From positions 434,001-498,000 of the forward strand of contig CBDAVS010000025.1 in assembly GCA_965201085.1 (NCBI GenBank): DNA of 64,000 nt, given 5' to 3'. Source of the DNA: JAPOUP01 sp965201085 (GTDB lineage Bacteria > Pseudomonadota > Alphaproteobacteria > Rhodobacterales > Rhodobacteraceae). Both the position numbers and the translations under genes were made by a program. Of the stretch, positions 27,107 through 36,375 are shown in pieces; the first letter of the stretch is position 1, and every line of letters starts with the position of its first letter. The notes under the pieces were generated by a model. That model did not search any database. It saw nothing but the letters and a program-made list of their open reading frames with translations, and was not told the origin of the DNA.

Positions 27107-27425
27107 CAGACGCGGTTCTGGACGGCCTGATCGATGGCAGGGAAATGGCCGGCGTCGACTCGCTGATCCACCGCGGGTCAGGGACGGGGATGGCTGGCGG
27201 CTTCCGAAAGGGATGCACGTCGATGACTTCAGGACTCACCCCGTTCACAAAGGCGGGCTTCAGCAAAGGCTTGACGATGCCTATGACTGCCCCATTCCCA
27301 GCTTCAGACGGTTTCCGACGGATGAAGGCCATAGAAACATCGGTCTGTGAACGAAGCTCAGGCTTGATATTTTCCTGCTGCCGTGTCGTTTGATCGGCGA
27401 ATCACACCTCGGCATCACCCTTTCC
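27107..27425. other. Gene-free stretch before the second methyltransferase
   Basis: No convincing protein frame. A plus-strand frame here (RLTDAVLDGLIDGREMAGVDSLI) could be the continuation of the preceding unknown protein after a frameshift, but I cannot prove it. Confidence 0.3.
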
Positions 27426-28655
27426 TCAATGACGTTGAAGCAAAACGATCCGATTGGTGTTCGTGCCTTTCGCGCCATTCGCGATTCCCCAGCAATTCGC
27501 GGTCTTCGTGAACGACTGGTCATTGATCATTACGGCAAGACGGTTAAATGGCAAACCCTCCGCCGCCTTCCAGACATGCCGTTCAAGCAGCACCTTGCCG
27601 TTACGCACCTCGCCGACCTCAAACGCGACATAGCCACCAGGTCTCAGGATACGTGCCTGTTCAGCGAGGACGCGATGCACCATCGCGGCCCACATGTCTT
27701 CGGTGCGGTGCATGTCGATGGTAACGGTCTGCGGGTCGATTCCCGCGAACCAGCAGCGCAGCCAGTTATCGGCCGCATACTGCACTATGTCCAGGAACGG
27801 TGGGGATGTAACCGTCAGATCGACGGATGCATCGGCAATCTGATGAACGTCCCATGCCGATCCGGTGTGAAGGCTGGAGCGAACATCGCTTGGCACGTGA
27901 CCGTCCCTGATCAGTGTTCCAGACTTCTTCAGTATCAATGTGGCTAAGTCGCGTTCAGGCGGAGAAACGCCAAGCCGTTCGTTGATCCGGAGTTGAGCCT
28001 TGATAGACACGGTTTGGTTCGGAGGCATCGACCTGCCGGAGAAGAAACCTGCGGAATGACCGGACAGTCGGCTGATCGCAACCATTCGGATCCAGTCAGC
28101 CACATGGTCCGGGTCGCCCGCATCCAGTGGTGCCCGCTGAGAGAGCCAAAGGCGCAATGCCTCCAATTTCCCAAGCGTTTCCGGGTGATAGAACGCCAGC
28201 AGATCCTTGCGCTCAATCCCATTCCTGGTCCAGTCAACTGACTTCAGTGCAGCCATCACCCGCTGTAGGGAGATCGGTCGCAAACGCGGTCGTGTGAGCA
28301 GAATCGATAGGGGATTAATGTCGTTGCCATATGCCTGTCTGCCCATCAATGCGGCCTGTACAGGCGTAGTCCCCCGCCCCATGAATGGATCGAAGACCAC
28401 ATCTCCCGGTTGGGTCAGACGGGCGATAAAAAATTCAGGCAGCTGTGCCTTGAAACAGGCTCGGTAAGATATCTCATGAATGGAGTGGGCCCGACGCTGG
28501 CCCGCCGTCCAGAATTCGTTAACGATGTAAGGAATACCATCCACGGTCTCGGTAGCGGTAATCTGGCCAAATTCGTCGAATGCCTTGAGGTCGCCTATGA
28601 GAATGTCCGCCGATGCCGCGAACCTTTCTTGACTGAATATGGAGCGCTGAATCAT
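27426..28655 (-). CDS. Site-specific DNA methyltransferase (DPFMGRGTT/TSPPF type)
   Basis: A 409-residue SAM-dependent DNA methyltransferase. Motif I DPFMGRGTT lies at residues 89-97, followed by the acidic GNDINPLS, and catalytic motif IV TSPPF lies at 283-287, so motif I precedes motif IV with a long recognition region between. TSPPF is typical of enzymes methylating N4 of cytosine or N6 of adenine. A GGGAG sequence precedes the start. The frame is intact, unlike the neighbouring methyltransferase. No cognate endonuclease is adjacent, so it may be an orphan or the surviving half of a lost restriction system. Confidence 0.88.
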   Translation of the reverse strand: MIQRSIFSQERFAASADILIGDLKAFDEFGQITATETVDGIPYIVNEFWTAGQRRAHSIHEISYRACFKAQLPEFFIARLTQPGDVVFDPFMGRGTTPVQAALMGRQAYGNDINPLSILLTRPRLRPISLQRVMAALKSVDWTRNGIERKDLLAFYHPETLGKLEALRLWLSQRAPLDAGDPDHVADWIRMVAISRLSGHSAGFFSGRSMPPNQTVSIKAQLRINERLGVSPPERDLATLILKKSGTLIRDGHVPSDVRSSLHTGSAWDVHQIADASVDLTVTSPPFLDIVQYAADNWLRCWFAGIDPQTVTIDMHRTEDMWAAMVHRVLAEQARILRPGGYVAFEVGEVRNGKVLLERHVWKAAEGLPFNRLAVMINDQSFTKTANCWGIANGAKGTNTNRIVLLQRH

Positions 28656-29076
28656 CGGCGACTCCCGTAGTCAGATGATCACCTGTTTCTCAACGGATGC
28701 GGGTGACGAATAAAGATAGGTGGGAGCCCGTGACATGGGGGTCGAAATTTGGCTCGCGTCATACTCTGGACCACTGTGTTGAGGAAAGACGAAAAATGCG
28801 TGTTACCCGAAGCCCATAGACATTCGTGCCTAACCATTCGGCAATACTTTCGTTGGCTATTCGAGGGTTGCTTGGTCTTGCCTGCCTCAACCCCAGCTAT
28901 GCCTGATGTGAGGGGGCTGAAGATCCGTCCAAATTGCTTTTCCATATCGATCTGATCTATCGGAAACTCCTTGATCGTAATGGCGCTTCGGTCTGATTGA
29001 AGTAGGGTGGCCCATCGCCTGTCCCTCCGGCCGTTGCAGACCTTCGGACAGAACGATGGGCGCGTTTCAAAACCAG
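28656..29076. other. Gene-free interval before the cold-shock gene
   Basis: About 420 bp with only short frames on both strands that do not resemble proteins. I see no RNA gene or strong terminator in it. Confidence 0.35.
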
Positions 29077-29283
29077 TCAGAGAGGCTTGAGATTGCCGGC
29101 GGAAGACCGCCCATCGCGGCCCTCCTGCAGTTCATAGTCTACCTTCTGGTTGTCGGCGAGGCCCGTGAGACCTGACCGCTCGACGGCGGAAATGTGAACG
29201 AACACATCCTTTCCGCCTTCATCAGGTGCGATAAACCCATAGCCTTTGGTGGTGTTGAACCATTTGACGGTGCCCGTTGGCAT
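29077..29283 (-). CDS. Cold-shock domain protein (CspA family)
   Basis: A 68-residue single cold-shock domain. The RNA-binding motifs GTVKWFNTTKGYGFI and VFVHISAV are intact. Such proteins bind single-stranded RNA and melt structure at low temperature or act constitutively as RNA chaperones. The start is the ATG at 29283; the longer open frame upstream is leader sequence. The long leader may carry a regulatory RNA structure, as in other csp genes, but I cannot define one. Confidence 0.93.
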   Translation of the reverse strand: MPTGTVKWFNTTKGYGFIAPDEGGKDVFVHISAVERSGLTGLADNQKVDYELQEGRDGRSSAGNLKPL

Positions 29284-29655
29284 TCGTATCTCCTTAGTAG
29301 ATTCCGCCCGCGGATCTGCGGCGGTTTGGTGCAGCCAGGTCCTGAAGTCTCGATTGGCTGCTCCCGAAAGGAGCCGTCGTCGAGGCGATGGTCTGCCGTC
29401 ACGGGCAGGAATATGAAGCAATTGGCGGAAAACGCAAGTGAGTCTTTCGTGATCCGGTTATGTAATTTTTCGTGGATTCAGATCGCCGTATTTCCCGTGC
29501 GGTCGCGGGCGGGAGTCCTGCATCCGACCCCAATGCGTTCTCGATTCGTCAGGCAGGTCGCGTTGCATGTCACAGTGAATTGTTTCGCCGGATTTTTTGA
29601 GTACACGCCTTCATGACGGACATGCTTTTCCAGATCAAGCGAGGGAGACAATAGG
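29284..29655. other. Divergent upstream region of the csp and arsC-family genes
   Basis: This 372-bp gene-free interval contains the promoters and leaders of two divergent genes. No operator dyad stands out. Confidence 0.4.
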
Positions 29656-29982
29656 ATGAGACTCTATGGTTTGAAGAACTGCGATAGTTGCCGCAAGGCG
29701 CGGAAATACCTTCAGGACAACGGTATCCATGTGGAGTTTGTCGACGTCCGGACGGAGGGGGTGTCCGAGGCGGACCTCGACCGGTTTCTTGTCGCTTTCG
29801 GAGACGACCTGTTGAATCGCCGCTCGACGGCATGGCGAAATCTCGGCGCGGAGGAAAGGTGTTGCGATCCTCTCGCACTCCTGAAAGCGCATCCCGCCCT
29901 CATGAAGCGTCCGGTGATCGACCGCACCGACAGGCTGTTTCTGGGATGGAACGGACAAGTTCAGGATGCGATCATTGGCTGA
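29656..29982 (+). CDS. ArsC/Spx-family reductase-like protein
   Basis: A 108-residue thioredoxin-fold protein of the ArsC/YffB group. It begins MRLYGLKNCDSCRKARKYL, where CDSC is at the position of the ArsC catalytic cysteine, and ends with the PALMKRPVIDR block common to the family. The CxxC arrangement and short length fit the YffB-like and Spx-like branch better than arsenate reductases of an ars operon. No other ars gene is nearby. A thiol-linked reductase role is likely; the substrate is unknown. Confidence 0.82.
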   Translation: MRLYGLKNCDSCRKARKYLQDNGIHVEFVDVRTEGVSEADLDRFLVAFGDDLLNRRSTAWRNLGAEERCCDPLALLKAHPALMKRPVIDRTDRLFLGWNGQVQDAIIG

Positions 29983-30249
29983 GAGAGAACCCGCTGGTGG
30001 GAACCTTTAAGCTGACCGGTAGACTTCCGGTAATTCGTTCACTTGGTATTCAGCTCTCCCCAAGGATGCCGTAATTCAAACCTAACCCATAAACCCCAAC
30101 AGACACTGACAGTCCGGTCAGGGTTATCGGTGCCCGACTTCCGAAAAGCGGGGCACCCCGAAGTCTTCACATTCGGAGAGCGGGCGGATATCTTCCGTGC
30201 GACCCAAGGGTCGGAATGGGCTGCCGAACGCTGACCTGAATATGCCGCT

Positions 30250-30825
30250 CTACCGTCGTGATCTACTTCCGTTCGAATCGGAACCAAGCGAAATCGCTGC
30301 GTCAAGCGATAACGGTCCCGCTCCACGCATCACAAGATACAAAAGCAGGAATACCCAGAAGGCGCGCTGATCAAGGATCAGAGAAGCGGAATCGACGTCG
30401 AACCAGGATCCGATGGTTTTCGCGTCGGCATTGTGACCCCAGATGTCCGTGAGACTCTGCACGACTACAAATCCGATCATACCAAGCGCGGACAACCGGG
30501 TCAGCAATCCGACAATGATAAGCGCCGGCAGGATAAACTCCGCCCAGGTCCCGGCCAACACCACAAGCTTCTGGAACAGCGACGCTTGGGTGATGTCATA
30601 GCTTACGGCTTCGGCACCTTTTGGGAATATCTGGGCAAAGGCGTTGAAACTCGGACTGAACAGTCCTCCCAGCACGTCTCCGCCAAGTTTGGTCAAACCT
30701 GAATTCCAGTAGTATACAAGCAGCACGGCGGCAAAGATGAAGCGCGCCAGCGTTGGAAGCAGTATCGGAGCGAGCCGGTCGGTCCAACTGAAGGCGAGAT
30801 TGTGCAGGGCGATCGGTCCGTTCAT
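30250..30825 (-). CDS. DoxX-family membrane protein of the bufferin operon
   Basis: A 191-residue protein with four hydrophobic segments in the DoxX pattern (RFIFAAVLLVYYWNSGLTKL, FILPALIIVGLLTRLSALGM, FWVFLLLYLVM). Its ATG directly abuts the stop of the DUF2063 gene, so it is the last gene of the same operon. DoxX proteins often accompany MNIO-containing bufferin loci, and their proposed role there is in redox or quinone handling at the membrane. That role is an inference here. Confidence 0.85.
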   Translation of the reverse strand: MNGPIALHNLAFSWTDRLAPILLPTLARFIFAAVLLVYYWNSGLTKLGGDVLGGLFSPSFNAFAQIFPKGAEAVSYDITQASLFQKLVVLAGTWAEFILPALIIVGLLTRLSALGMIGFVVVQSLTDIWGHNADAKTIGSWFDVDSASLILDQRAFWVFLLLYLVMRGAGPLSLDAAISLGSDSNGSRSRR

Positions 30826-31575
30826 CTAGGAGTCCTCCTCAAGTCTCGTTATCGCGGCCCCGTCAAGAAGCATTCCAAGCGTCTTCGCCAGGTCGAACTC
30901 CGGATTCCCGGTCAGCGCCGCATTCAGTGCTTCACCGAAGCGGGCACCCTCCAGCAACGCGATGAGAAATCTATCTCCTCCCGGTGGCAGAGTCCACGGA
31001 TGCGGGTCGAATTCCGGTCGACACACAAATGCGTTCTCGCCGCATGCCTGCGGTTTGGGAGCGTCGTATTCCATGTTGAAACGCCAAATTCCGCAAATGG
31101 GCCAGACAGATCGCACGACTCGTACGGAAGGCGCGAGCGTCATTCTTGCCGCCATCAGCCGTTCCGGTGGTATCTGGAGTACGGCGGAGTCCAGCGGTAT
31201 CGATTCGGCGGAGTGATAGGATTGGCGGATCGCCAGTTCGAGCCGTGCGACATCGGGAAGATAGCCTAGATCGCGGGTCGGACTGAAAGATGTCAGGAAT
31301 TCCGGCAATTGCGTTCCGTAGAACATAAGAAGCGGCGACCCGGGAGGATGCCTGCGCAGATAGGCCCGTGCAAGAACTCTGAAATTGGCTTCCCCAAGCA
31401 GTTTCCGAATCACGGGAAACGCGGTCTCAAGCGCATCGGTCAGGCTGGTGGTCACATTGTTTCGGTAGACATTGAACCGCTTCGCCGCCCTGCGACCATC
31501 GGGATTGACCAAACCCTGTGGAACCGCACACTCAGGATTTAGAAGCGCTTCGGTGAAGCCGGCCTGCTCGGTCAT
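30826..31575 (-). CDS. DUF2063 partner protein (BufC-like)
   Basis: A 249-residue protein with the N-terminal DUF2063 blocks GRRAAKRFNVYRNNVTTSL, AFPVIRKLLGEANF and LPDVARLELA. In bufferin and methanobactin-like loci this protein partners the DUF692 oxidase and binds the precursor peptide. Start chosen at 31575, where TAATG overlaps the end of bufB; a longer frame would run 63 bp into bufB. Older annotations call the family a putative DNA-binding domain, which this context does not support. Confidence 0.87.
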   Translation of the reverse strand: MTEQAGFTEALLNPECAVPQGLVNPDGRRAAKRFNVYRNNVTTSLTDALETAFPVIRKLLGEANFRVLARAYLRRHPPGSPLLMFYGTQLPEFLTSFSPTRDLGYLPDVARLELAIRQSYHSAESIPLDSAVLQIPPERLMAARMTLAPSVRVVRSVWPICGIWRFNMEYDAPKPQACGENAFVCRPEFDPHPWTLPPGGDRFLIALLEGARFGEALNAALTGNPEFDLAKTLGMLLDGAAITRLEEDS

Positions 31576-32435
31576 TATGCCGCTGTGGTTTCGAGTATCT
31601 TCGCCGCCCGCCGAGCTTCCGAGGCCAGTTCCGGCCAAGCGGGAACATCATTGTCCCATTCTATCAAGGTTGGCTTTGGCCCACCTCGCATGACTGTGCG
31701 CTCATACAGAGCCCAGACCGGATTGACCACTTCGCGGCTATGGCTGTCGATCAGAAGCCGCGCACCGCTCTCGTCCGCGTCTTCCTCATGGCCACCGAGA
31801 TGGATCTCTCCCACAAGATGCAACGGAAAGCCATCGATATAGCTTTCGGCGTCGGCCTGCTGGTTGACCGCGCTCACAAAGACATTGTTGACATCGAGCA
31901 GGAGTCCGCAGCCGGTCCGCCGGGTGATTTCGGTCAGGAAATCGATTTCCGAGAGGGTCGACTCGGAGAACGCGAGATAGGTCGAGGGATTCTCAAGTAG
32001 CATTCGTCTACCGACCACGTTCTGGACCTGATCGATATGCTCGCATACCCGGGTGAGCGTTTTGGCGTTATAGGGCAGGGGTAGAAGGTCGTTCAGAAAG
32101 TGGCTGTCATGGGTCGACCATGCCAGATGCTCCGAAAAACTCGCCGGATCCAGCCAGCCGACGAGATGTTTCAATCGAGCGAGGTGGTCGGAATCGAGGG
32201 GGGCTTCACCTCCGATCGACATACCAACTCCATGGACGGAAATTGGAAACGATTCGGATAGCCGCCGCAACTGCGCCAGGGGGCGTCCGCCATCCCCCAT
32301 ATAGTTCTCGGCATGAATCTCAAGCCACGCCACCGTTCCGGGGTTATCGATTATCTCCTGGAAATGCTGGGGTTTGTAACCGACACCCGGCGCGTCGGGC
32401 AGACGATCAAAGCCGTTGGCGGTGCGATCAAGCAT
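31575..32435 (-). CDS. DUF692 multinuclear iron oxidase (bufferin maturase, BufB-like)
   Basis: A 286-residue TIM-barrel protein of the MNIO family. Metal-ligand blocks in order are EIHAENYMGDGG, ISVHGVGMSIG, FSEHLAWS, LENPSTYL, LLLDVNNVFVSAVN and EIHLGGHEE. MNIO enzymes use two or three iron atoms to modify cysteine residues in precursor peptides; in bufferins the products bind copper. The gene follows the small cysteine peptide gene bufA by 116 bp with a hairpin between, and it overlaps the DUF2063 gene by one base. Confidence 0.9.
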   Translation of the reverse strand: MLDRTANGFDRLPDAPGVGYKPQHFQEIIDNPGTVAWLEIHAENYMGDGGRPLAQLRRLSESFPISVHGVGMSIGGEAPLDSDHLARLKHLVGWLDPASFSEHLAWSTHDSHFLNDLLPLPYNAKTLTRVCEHIDQVQNVVGRRMLLENPSTYLAFSESTLSEIDFLTEITRRTGCGLLLDVNNVFVSAVNQQADAESYIDGFPLHLVGEIHLGGHEEDADESGARLLIDSHSREVVNPVWALYERTVMRGGPKPTLIEWDNDVPAWPELASEARRAAKILETTAA

Positions 32436-32517
32436 TCGTCACGCTCTCAAAGTCGCTGTATGGAGCCCGCTGGCGATCGTCTGTGTGCCGAACATCTGTC
32501 TGCGATGGTGAAGTGTC

Positions 32518-32543
32518 GGCCTCCGGCCCGGTCGCCGGAGGCC
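32518..32543 (-). terminator. Hairpin between bufA and bufB
   Basis: A perfect 10-bp stem (ggcctccggc / gccggaggcc) with a 6-base loop lies just behind the bufA stop. There is no T-tract, so a partial stop or an mRNA-stabilising element that raises the ratio of peptide to enzyme is more likely than full termination. Confidence 0.5.
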
Positions 32544-32551
32544 CAGGGAAA

Positions 32552-32860
32552 TCAGGCGGGAAGATCGCGCTCGAGCGGCTCCAGCGATCCCATACGTTCC
32601 GTGCCGTCGGCCATCGCGGGCAGTTCGATCTCGGCGCAGGTGCCGGTATCCACCAAGGTCCACGCGTTACCTTGGTAGTCGACGGTCGAGGTCCCTGCGC
32701 AGGTCGTGCCGGGACCGGCAGCGCAGTCATTCTTTCCCGCGAGGGAGACGCCGTAGCACTTCTCCTTATTTTCGTCGGCAGCGCTTACTGCGGTGGCGTG
32801 ACCTGCGATGGCGGCGGCGACGGCGCTGGCGACAGCGAGAGTTTTTACAGTGGTCGACAT
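32552..32860 (-). CDS. BufA1-type bufferin precursor (DUF2282)
   Basis: A 102-residue exported small protein. An N-terminal signal peptide (VKTLAVASAVAAAIAGHATAVSA) precedes a core with four cysteines at residues 35, 46, 54 and 75 in EKCYGVS, NDCAAGPGTTCAG and TGTCAEI. This is the DUF2282/BufA1 pattern. In described bufferins the MNIO enzyme modifies such cysteines and the mature peptide sequesters copper outside the cytoplasm. AGGAGA lies seven bases before the ATG at 32860. It is the first gene of the four-gene operon. Confidence 0.88.
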   Translation of the reverse strand: MSTTVKTLAVASAVAAAIAGHATAVSAADENKEKCYGVSLAGKNDCAAGPGTTCAGTSTVDYQGNAWTLVDTGTCAEIELPAMADGTERMGSLEPLERDLPA

Positions 32861-33370
32861 TCGGGTCTCCTGTAGGTTCAAAAGGACTGAGTCATCACTT
32901 CGAGCGATGAGAGACCCGTTATAACAGTTTGGGGCCATCATCCAGTAACAGGTATGTGTAAAGCGAACCGCGACCATAGGACAACGAAAAGGAAAGGACC
33001 GCGAACCCGTGAGAACCGGTGCCGGAAGCCCGCGCTCAGCCACCGTACCTTGGATATCGCTGGAATTCGGATGGTGGCGAGTCCCGTCCGTAAACCTGAA
33101 TGCGAACGATGCGGTTGTACCGGCGGGTGGTATTCCAGTGCGAGATACCTACCAGGCCCACGACGTCCGATTGCCTGCCTGTCCGCAGCCGCTTTGGGTA
33201 GGTTTCCGATAGTCGCACCCGTCTCGGCCACGGAAGTCCGCACGCAATGGCTGTCGCGTCAGGCGATCTGATCGACCCGAATCCTTCCTCTCATACGGCT
33301 CCGCATGGTCTCCGCGGTCACCGCATACGGAGCCCAACGCCGCCGGCCTCGAGGAAAGTATGGGAATTCC
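32861..33370. other. Gene-free interval between thrS and bufA
   Basis: About 510 bp with no convincing gene. It must contain the end of the thrS transcript and the bufA promoter, because both genes read on the minus strand. A weak 7-bp hairpin (ggctccg...cggagcc, 33297-33334) is present but has no T-tract. I could not identify a metal-regulator operator. Confidence 0.4.
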
Positions 33371-35341
33371 TCACACCACCGCCCCGGCGTTCACTGTCGC
33401 CTGATCGGGTGGCATGGCTTCGATCCTGAGCTCTTCGATGATATCGCCAAGCGCGCTGACCCGCGTTCGCTTCTCTCCCAGGCGCCGAACCGAAACGGTT
33501 CCATCGGCGGTTTCCCTCGCGCCACATGCGAGGATAACAGGCACCTTCGCCATGGAATGCTCACGTACCTTGTAACCGATCTTCTCGTTCCTTGTGTCGG
33601 CCTCGGCCCGGAGACCCTGCGCTTTCAGTTCCTCCGTCACGCTGCATACATATTGATCCGCGTCTGAGACGATCGAGGCAATGACGACCTGCCTCGGGGC
33701 AAGCCAGAAGGGTAGCCTGCCCGCGTAGCTTTCGATCAGGATGCCGATGAAGCGTTCGAATGAGCCGAGGCAGGCACGGTGCAGCATAACCGGTCGATGC
33801 CTGTTGCCGTCAGGGCCGATATATGAAGCGCCAAGTCGCTCGGGGAGCACGAAATCAACCTGATGCGTTCCGCACTGCCAATCCCGGCCAATGGCATCGG
33901 TGAGAACGAACTCCAGTTTGGGACCGTAAAACGCTCCCTCGCCCGGATTGAGATCAGGCTTAATGCCCGCCTTGTGCGTGGCGTCGAGCAGCGCACGCTC
34001 CGCCCGGTCCCACACCTCATCGGCTCCTGCCCTGATTTCCGGACGATCGGAGAACCTAACCTTGAACTTCGGAAAGCCGAGTTGGGCGTAGACTTCGGTA
34101 AGCCATTTGATATAAACGGAAGTTTCGCTCTCGATCTGCGCCTCTGTGCAGAAAATGTGAGCGTCGTCCTGCGTGAAGCCACGAACGCGCATTATACCAT
34201 GCAGCGCTCCCGAAGGTTCGTATCGGTTGCATGATCCGAATTCGGCCATGCGCAGCGGCAGGTCGCGGTAGGATTTCAGACCTTGGTTGAATATCTGCAC
34301 ATGGCAAGGGCAGTTCATTGGCTTTAGCGCGCTCACCGCCTTTTCCCGGGCGTGATCCTCGTCAACCTCGACGATGAACATATGTTCCTGGAATTTTTCC
34401 CAATGTCCCGATTCCTCCCAGAGCTTTCGGGCAACCACCTGAGGAGTGTTGACCTCCACATAGCCGCCGAGAGTCTGCCTGCGGCGCATGTAATCCTGCA
34501 GGGTCGTGAAGATTTTCCAGCCGTTGGGATGCCAGAACACCTGCCCCGGGGCTTCCTCCTGCATGTGAAACAGGTCCATCTCGCGCCCGATTCTGCGATG
34601 GTCCCGCTTCGCCGCTTCCTCTAGCATGGTAAGGTGGGCCTTGAGGTCCTTCCGGTTCCTGAAGGCGGTGCCGTAGATGCGCTGAAGCATCGGCCGAGAA
34701 CTGTCTCCACGCCAGAATGCGCCTGCGACGCTCATCAATTTGAAGGCGTCGGCCGGGATCTGACCCGTATGCTGGAAGTGTGGACCGCGGCAGAGGTCCT
34801 GCCAATGGCCGTGCCAATATATCCGGATCGGCTGCCCTTCCGGGATCGCCTCGATCAGTTCGACTTTATACGGCTCGTTGTTCGCGGCGTAGAATTTCGT
34901 CGCCCGATCGCGTTCCCATAATTCCGTCGTCACCGGATCACGGCGATTGATGATTTCTTTCATCCTGGATTCAATTCTGCCGAGATCCTCCGGTGTGAAA
35001 GGCTCCTGCCTGTCAAAGTCATAATACCAGCCATTCTCAATGACCGGACCGATCGTCACCTTTACCTCGGGCCAGATTTCCTGAACGGCACGGGCCATGA
35101 TATGCGCGCAGTCATGGCGGATCAGTTCCAGTGCCTGAGCGCTGTCCTCCATTGTATGAAGCGTAATCGTCGCGTCGCGTTCCATCGGCCATCGCAGATC
35201 GTGGTGCAGACCGTTCACCGTAGCGGATATGGCTCGCTTGGCCAGCGAAGGCGCTATGGACGCCGCCACCTCCGCCGGGGTGACGCCCGGGTCGTAGTGA
35301 CGTTCTGTCTCATCGGGGAAGGTCAGCGAAATCTGTGCCAT
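33371..35341 (-). CDS. thrS: Threonyl-tRNA synthetase
   Basis: A 656-residue class II synthetase. The N-terminal TGS domain starts MAQISLTFPDETERHYDPG, the editing domain has the RHDCAHIMA histidine block, and the catalytic core carries PMNCPCHVQIF, RMAEFGSCNRYEPSGALHGIMRVRGFTQDDAHIF (motif 2 region) and CGTHQVDF, giving the zinc ligands Cys, His and His. The anticodon-binding domain is at the C-terminus. The ATG at 35341 fits homologues; ten further codons upstream are out of family. It is essential and divergent from the hydrolase gene. Confidence 0.95.
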   Translation of the reverse strand: MAQISLTFPDETERHYDPGVTPAEVAASIAPSLAKRAISATVNGLHHDLRWPMERDATITLHTMEDSAQALELIRHDCAHIMARAVQEIWPEVKVTIGPVIENGWYYDFDRQEPFTPEDLGRIESRMKEIINRRDPVTTELWERDRATKFYAANNEPYKVELIEAIPEGQPIRIYWHGHWQDLCRGPHFQHTGQIPADAFKLMSVAGAFWRGDSSRPMLQRIYGTAFRNRKDLKAHLTMLEEAAKRDHRRIGREMDLFHMQEEAPGQVFWHPNGWKIFTTLQDYMRRRQTLGGYVEVNTPQVVARKLWEESGHWEKFQEHMFIVEVDEDHAREKAVSALKPMNCPCHVQIFNQGLKSYRDLPLRMAEFGSCNRYEPSGALHGIMRVRGFTQDDAHIFCTEAQIESETSVYIKWLTEVYAQLGFPKFKVRFSDRPEIRAGADEVWDRAERALLDATHKAGIKPDLNPGEGAFYGPKLEFVLTDAIGRDWQCGTHQVDFVLPERLGASYIGPDGNRHRPVMLHRACLGSFERFIGILIESYAGRLPFWLAPRQVVIASIVSDADQYVCSVTEELKAQGLRAEADTRNEKIGYKVREHSMAKVPVILACGARETADGTVSVRRLGEKRTRVSALGDIIEELRIEAMPPDQATVNAGAVV

Positions 35342-35492
35342 TAAGGCTCTCATCGTCGGTCTGGCGCCCACGGAACGCCCGGTTGCGGGTGGTCTTTCCG
35401 GCGCGGTATGTGATGGATGCGCCGAATGTTGTCAACAGGGCTGTTGCCGGGGCTTTCGCTGAGGTGCGTGATGTGCCAATTGCCGAAAGCGC

Positions 35493-36269
35493 ATGAAGGG
35501 GGTTGCGTTGACCGAACCATCGTTTCTGGAGACGCCGCAGGGGCGTCGCATCGCTTACCGGCGTATCGAGGGGGAGGGACCGCGTATCGTCTTTCTGGGC
35601 GGGCTGCGATCCGACATGGAAGGGACCAAAGCGCTCCATCTTGAGGCTTGGGCGAGGTCACGGGAACGCGCGTTCCTTCGTTTCGACTATTCGGGGCATG
35701 GACGGAGTTCGGGAGAATTCCTCGACGGCTGTATCGGCGATTGGACAGATGACGCGGCCTCGGCGCTGATGAATCTGGTTGAAAGCGAAGCGGTGCTTGT
35801 CGGCTCCTCCATGGGGGGCTGGATCGCTTTGAATCTTGTGACCAGACTTCTGGACAGCGGATTGATCAGAGGTATCGTTGGGATCGCGACCGCTCCCGAT
35901 TTCACCGAGGACTCTATGTGGGCTGGCTTCACGGAAGCGCAACGGAAGGCACTGTTGGAACGCGGGCAGGTGGCCATTCCCAGCGACTATGCCGAAGAGC
36001 CATATGTGATCACGCGCAGAATGATCGAGGACGGGCGCCGTAACCTGGTGCTTCGGACCCCTCTGCGGCTTCCGTTTCCGGTACGTCTTCTGCAGGGGAC
36101 CGTGGATACCGATGTCGACATGTCGGTCGCGATGCGATTGCTGGCACATGCGGACGGATCCGATATCCGTCTCACTCTGGTGAAGGGAGCCGACCACCGG
36201 TTCTCCAGTCCTGAATGCCTGAGACTGATCGAAGCGAGTGTTGAGGACGTGCTTGAGAACATACGGTGA
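35493..36269 (+). CDS. Alpha/beta hydrolase, ABHD10-like
   Basis: A 258-residue serine hydrolase. GGLRSDMEGTKALHLEAWA near residue 36, FDYSGHGRSSGEF and the nucleophile elbow VGSSMGGW place it in the ABHD10/palmitoyl-thioesterase-like group common in alphaproteobacteria; KGADHRFS supplies the histidine. The substrate is unknown; thioesters or acyl glucuronides are suggested for relatives. It opens a run of plus-strand genes that extends to 38304. Confidence 0.85.
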   Translation: MKGVALTEPSFLETPQGRRIAYRRIEGEGPRIVFLGGLRSDMEGTKALHLEAWARSRERAFLRFDYSGHGRSSGEFLDGCIGDWTDDAASALMNLVESEAVLVGSSMGGWIALNLVTRLLDSGLIRGIVGIATAPDFTEDSMWAGFTEAQRKALLERGQVAIPSDYAEEPYVITRRMIEDGRRNLVLRTPLRLPFPVRLLQGTVDTDVDMSVAMRLLAHADGSDIRLTLVKGADHRFSSPECLRLIEASVEDVLENIR

Positions 36270-36375
36270 ATACCCGGAAGCGATTGTCTTGCGGAGCGAC
36301 GGATCGGTCGCTTTCGATGCCTCGGTAGAGCTTGGGTCGTTCAATTGGCAAGTTCGGTTAAGATGGAGAAAATAC

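Noticed and set aside
28749..28955. 68-residue plus-strand frame
   Set aside because: No ribosome site, no recognisable motif, and it lies in an otherwise gene-free interval.
33297..33334. Hairpin behind thrS as an intrinsic terminator
   Set aside because: The 7-bp stem has a long loop and no T-run on the thrS strand.
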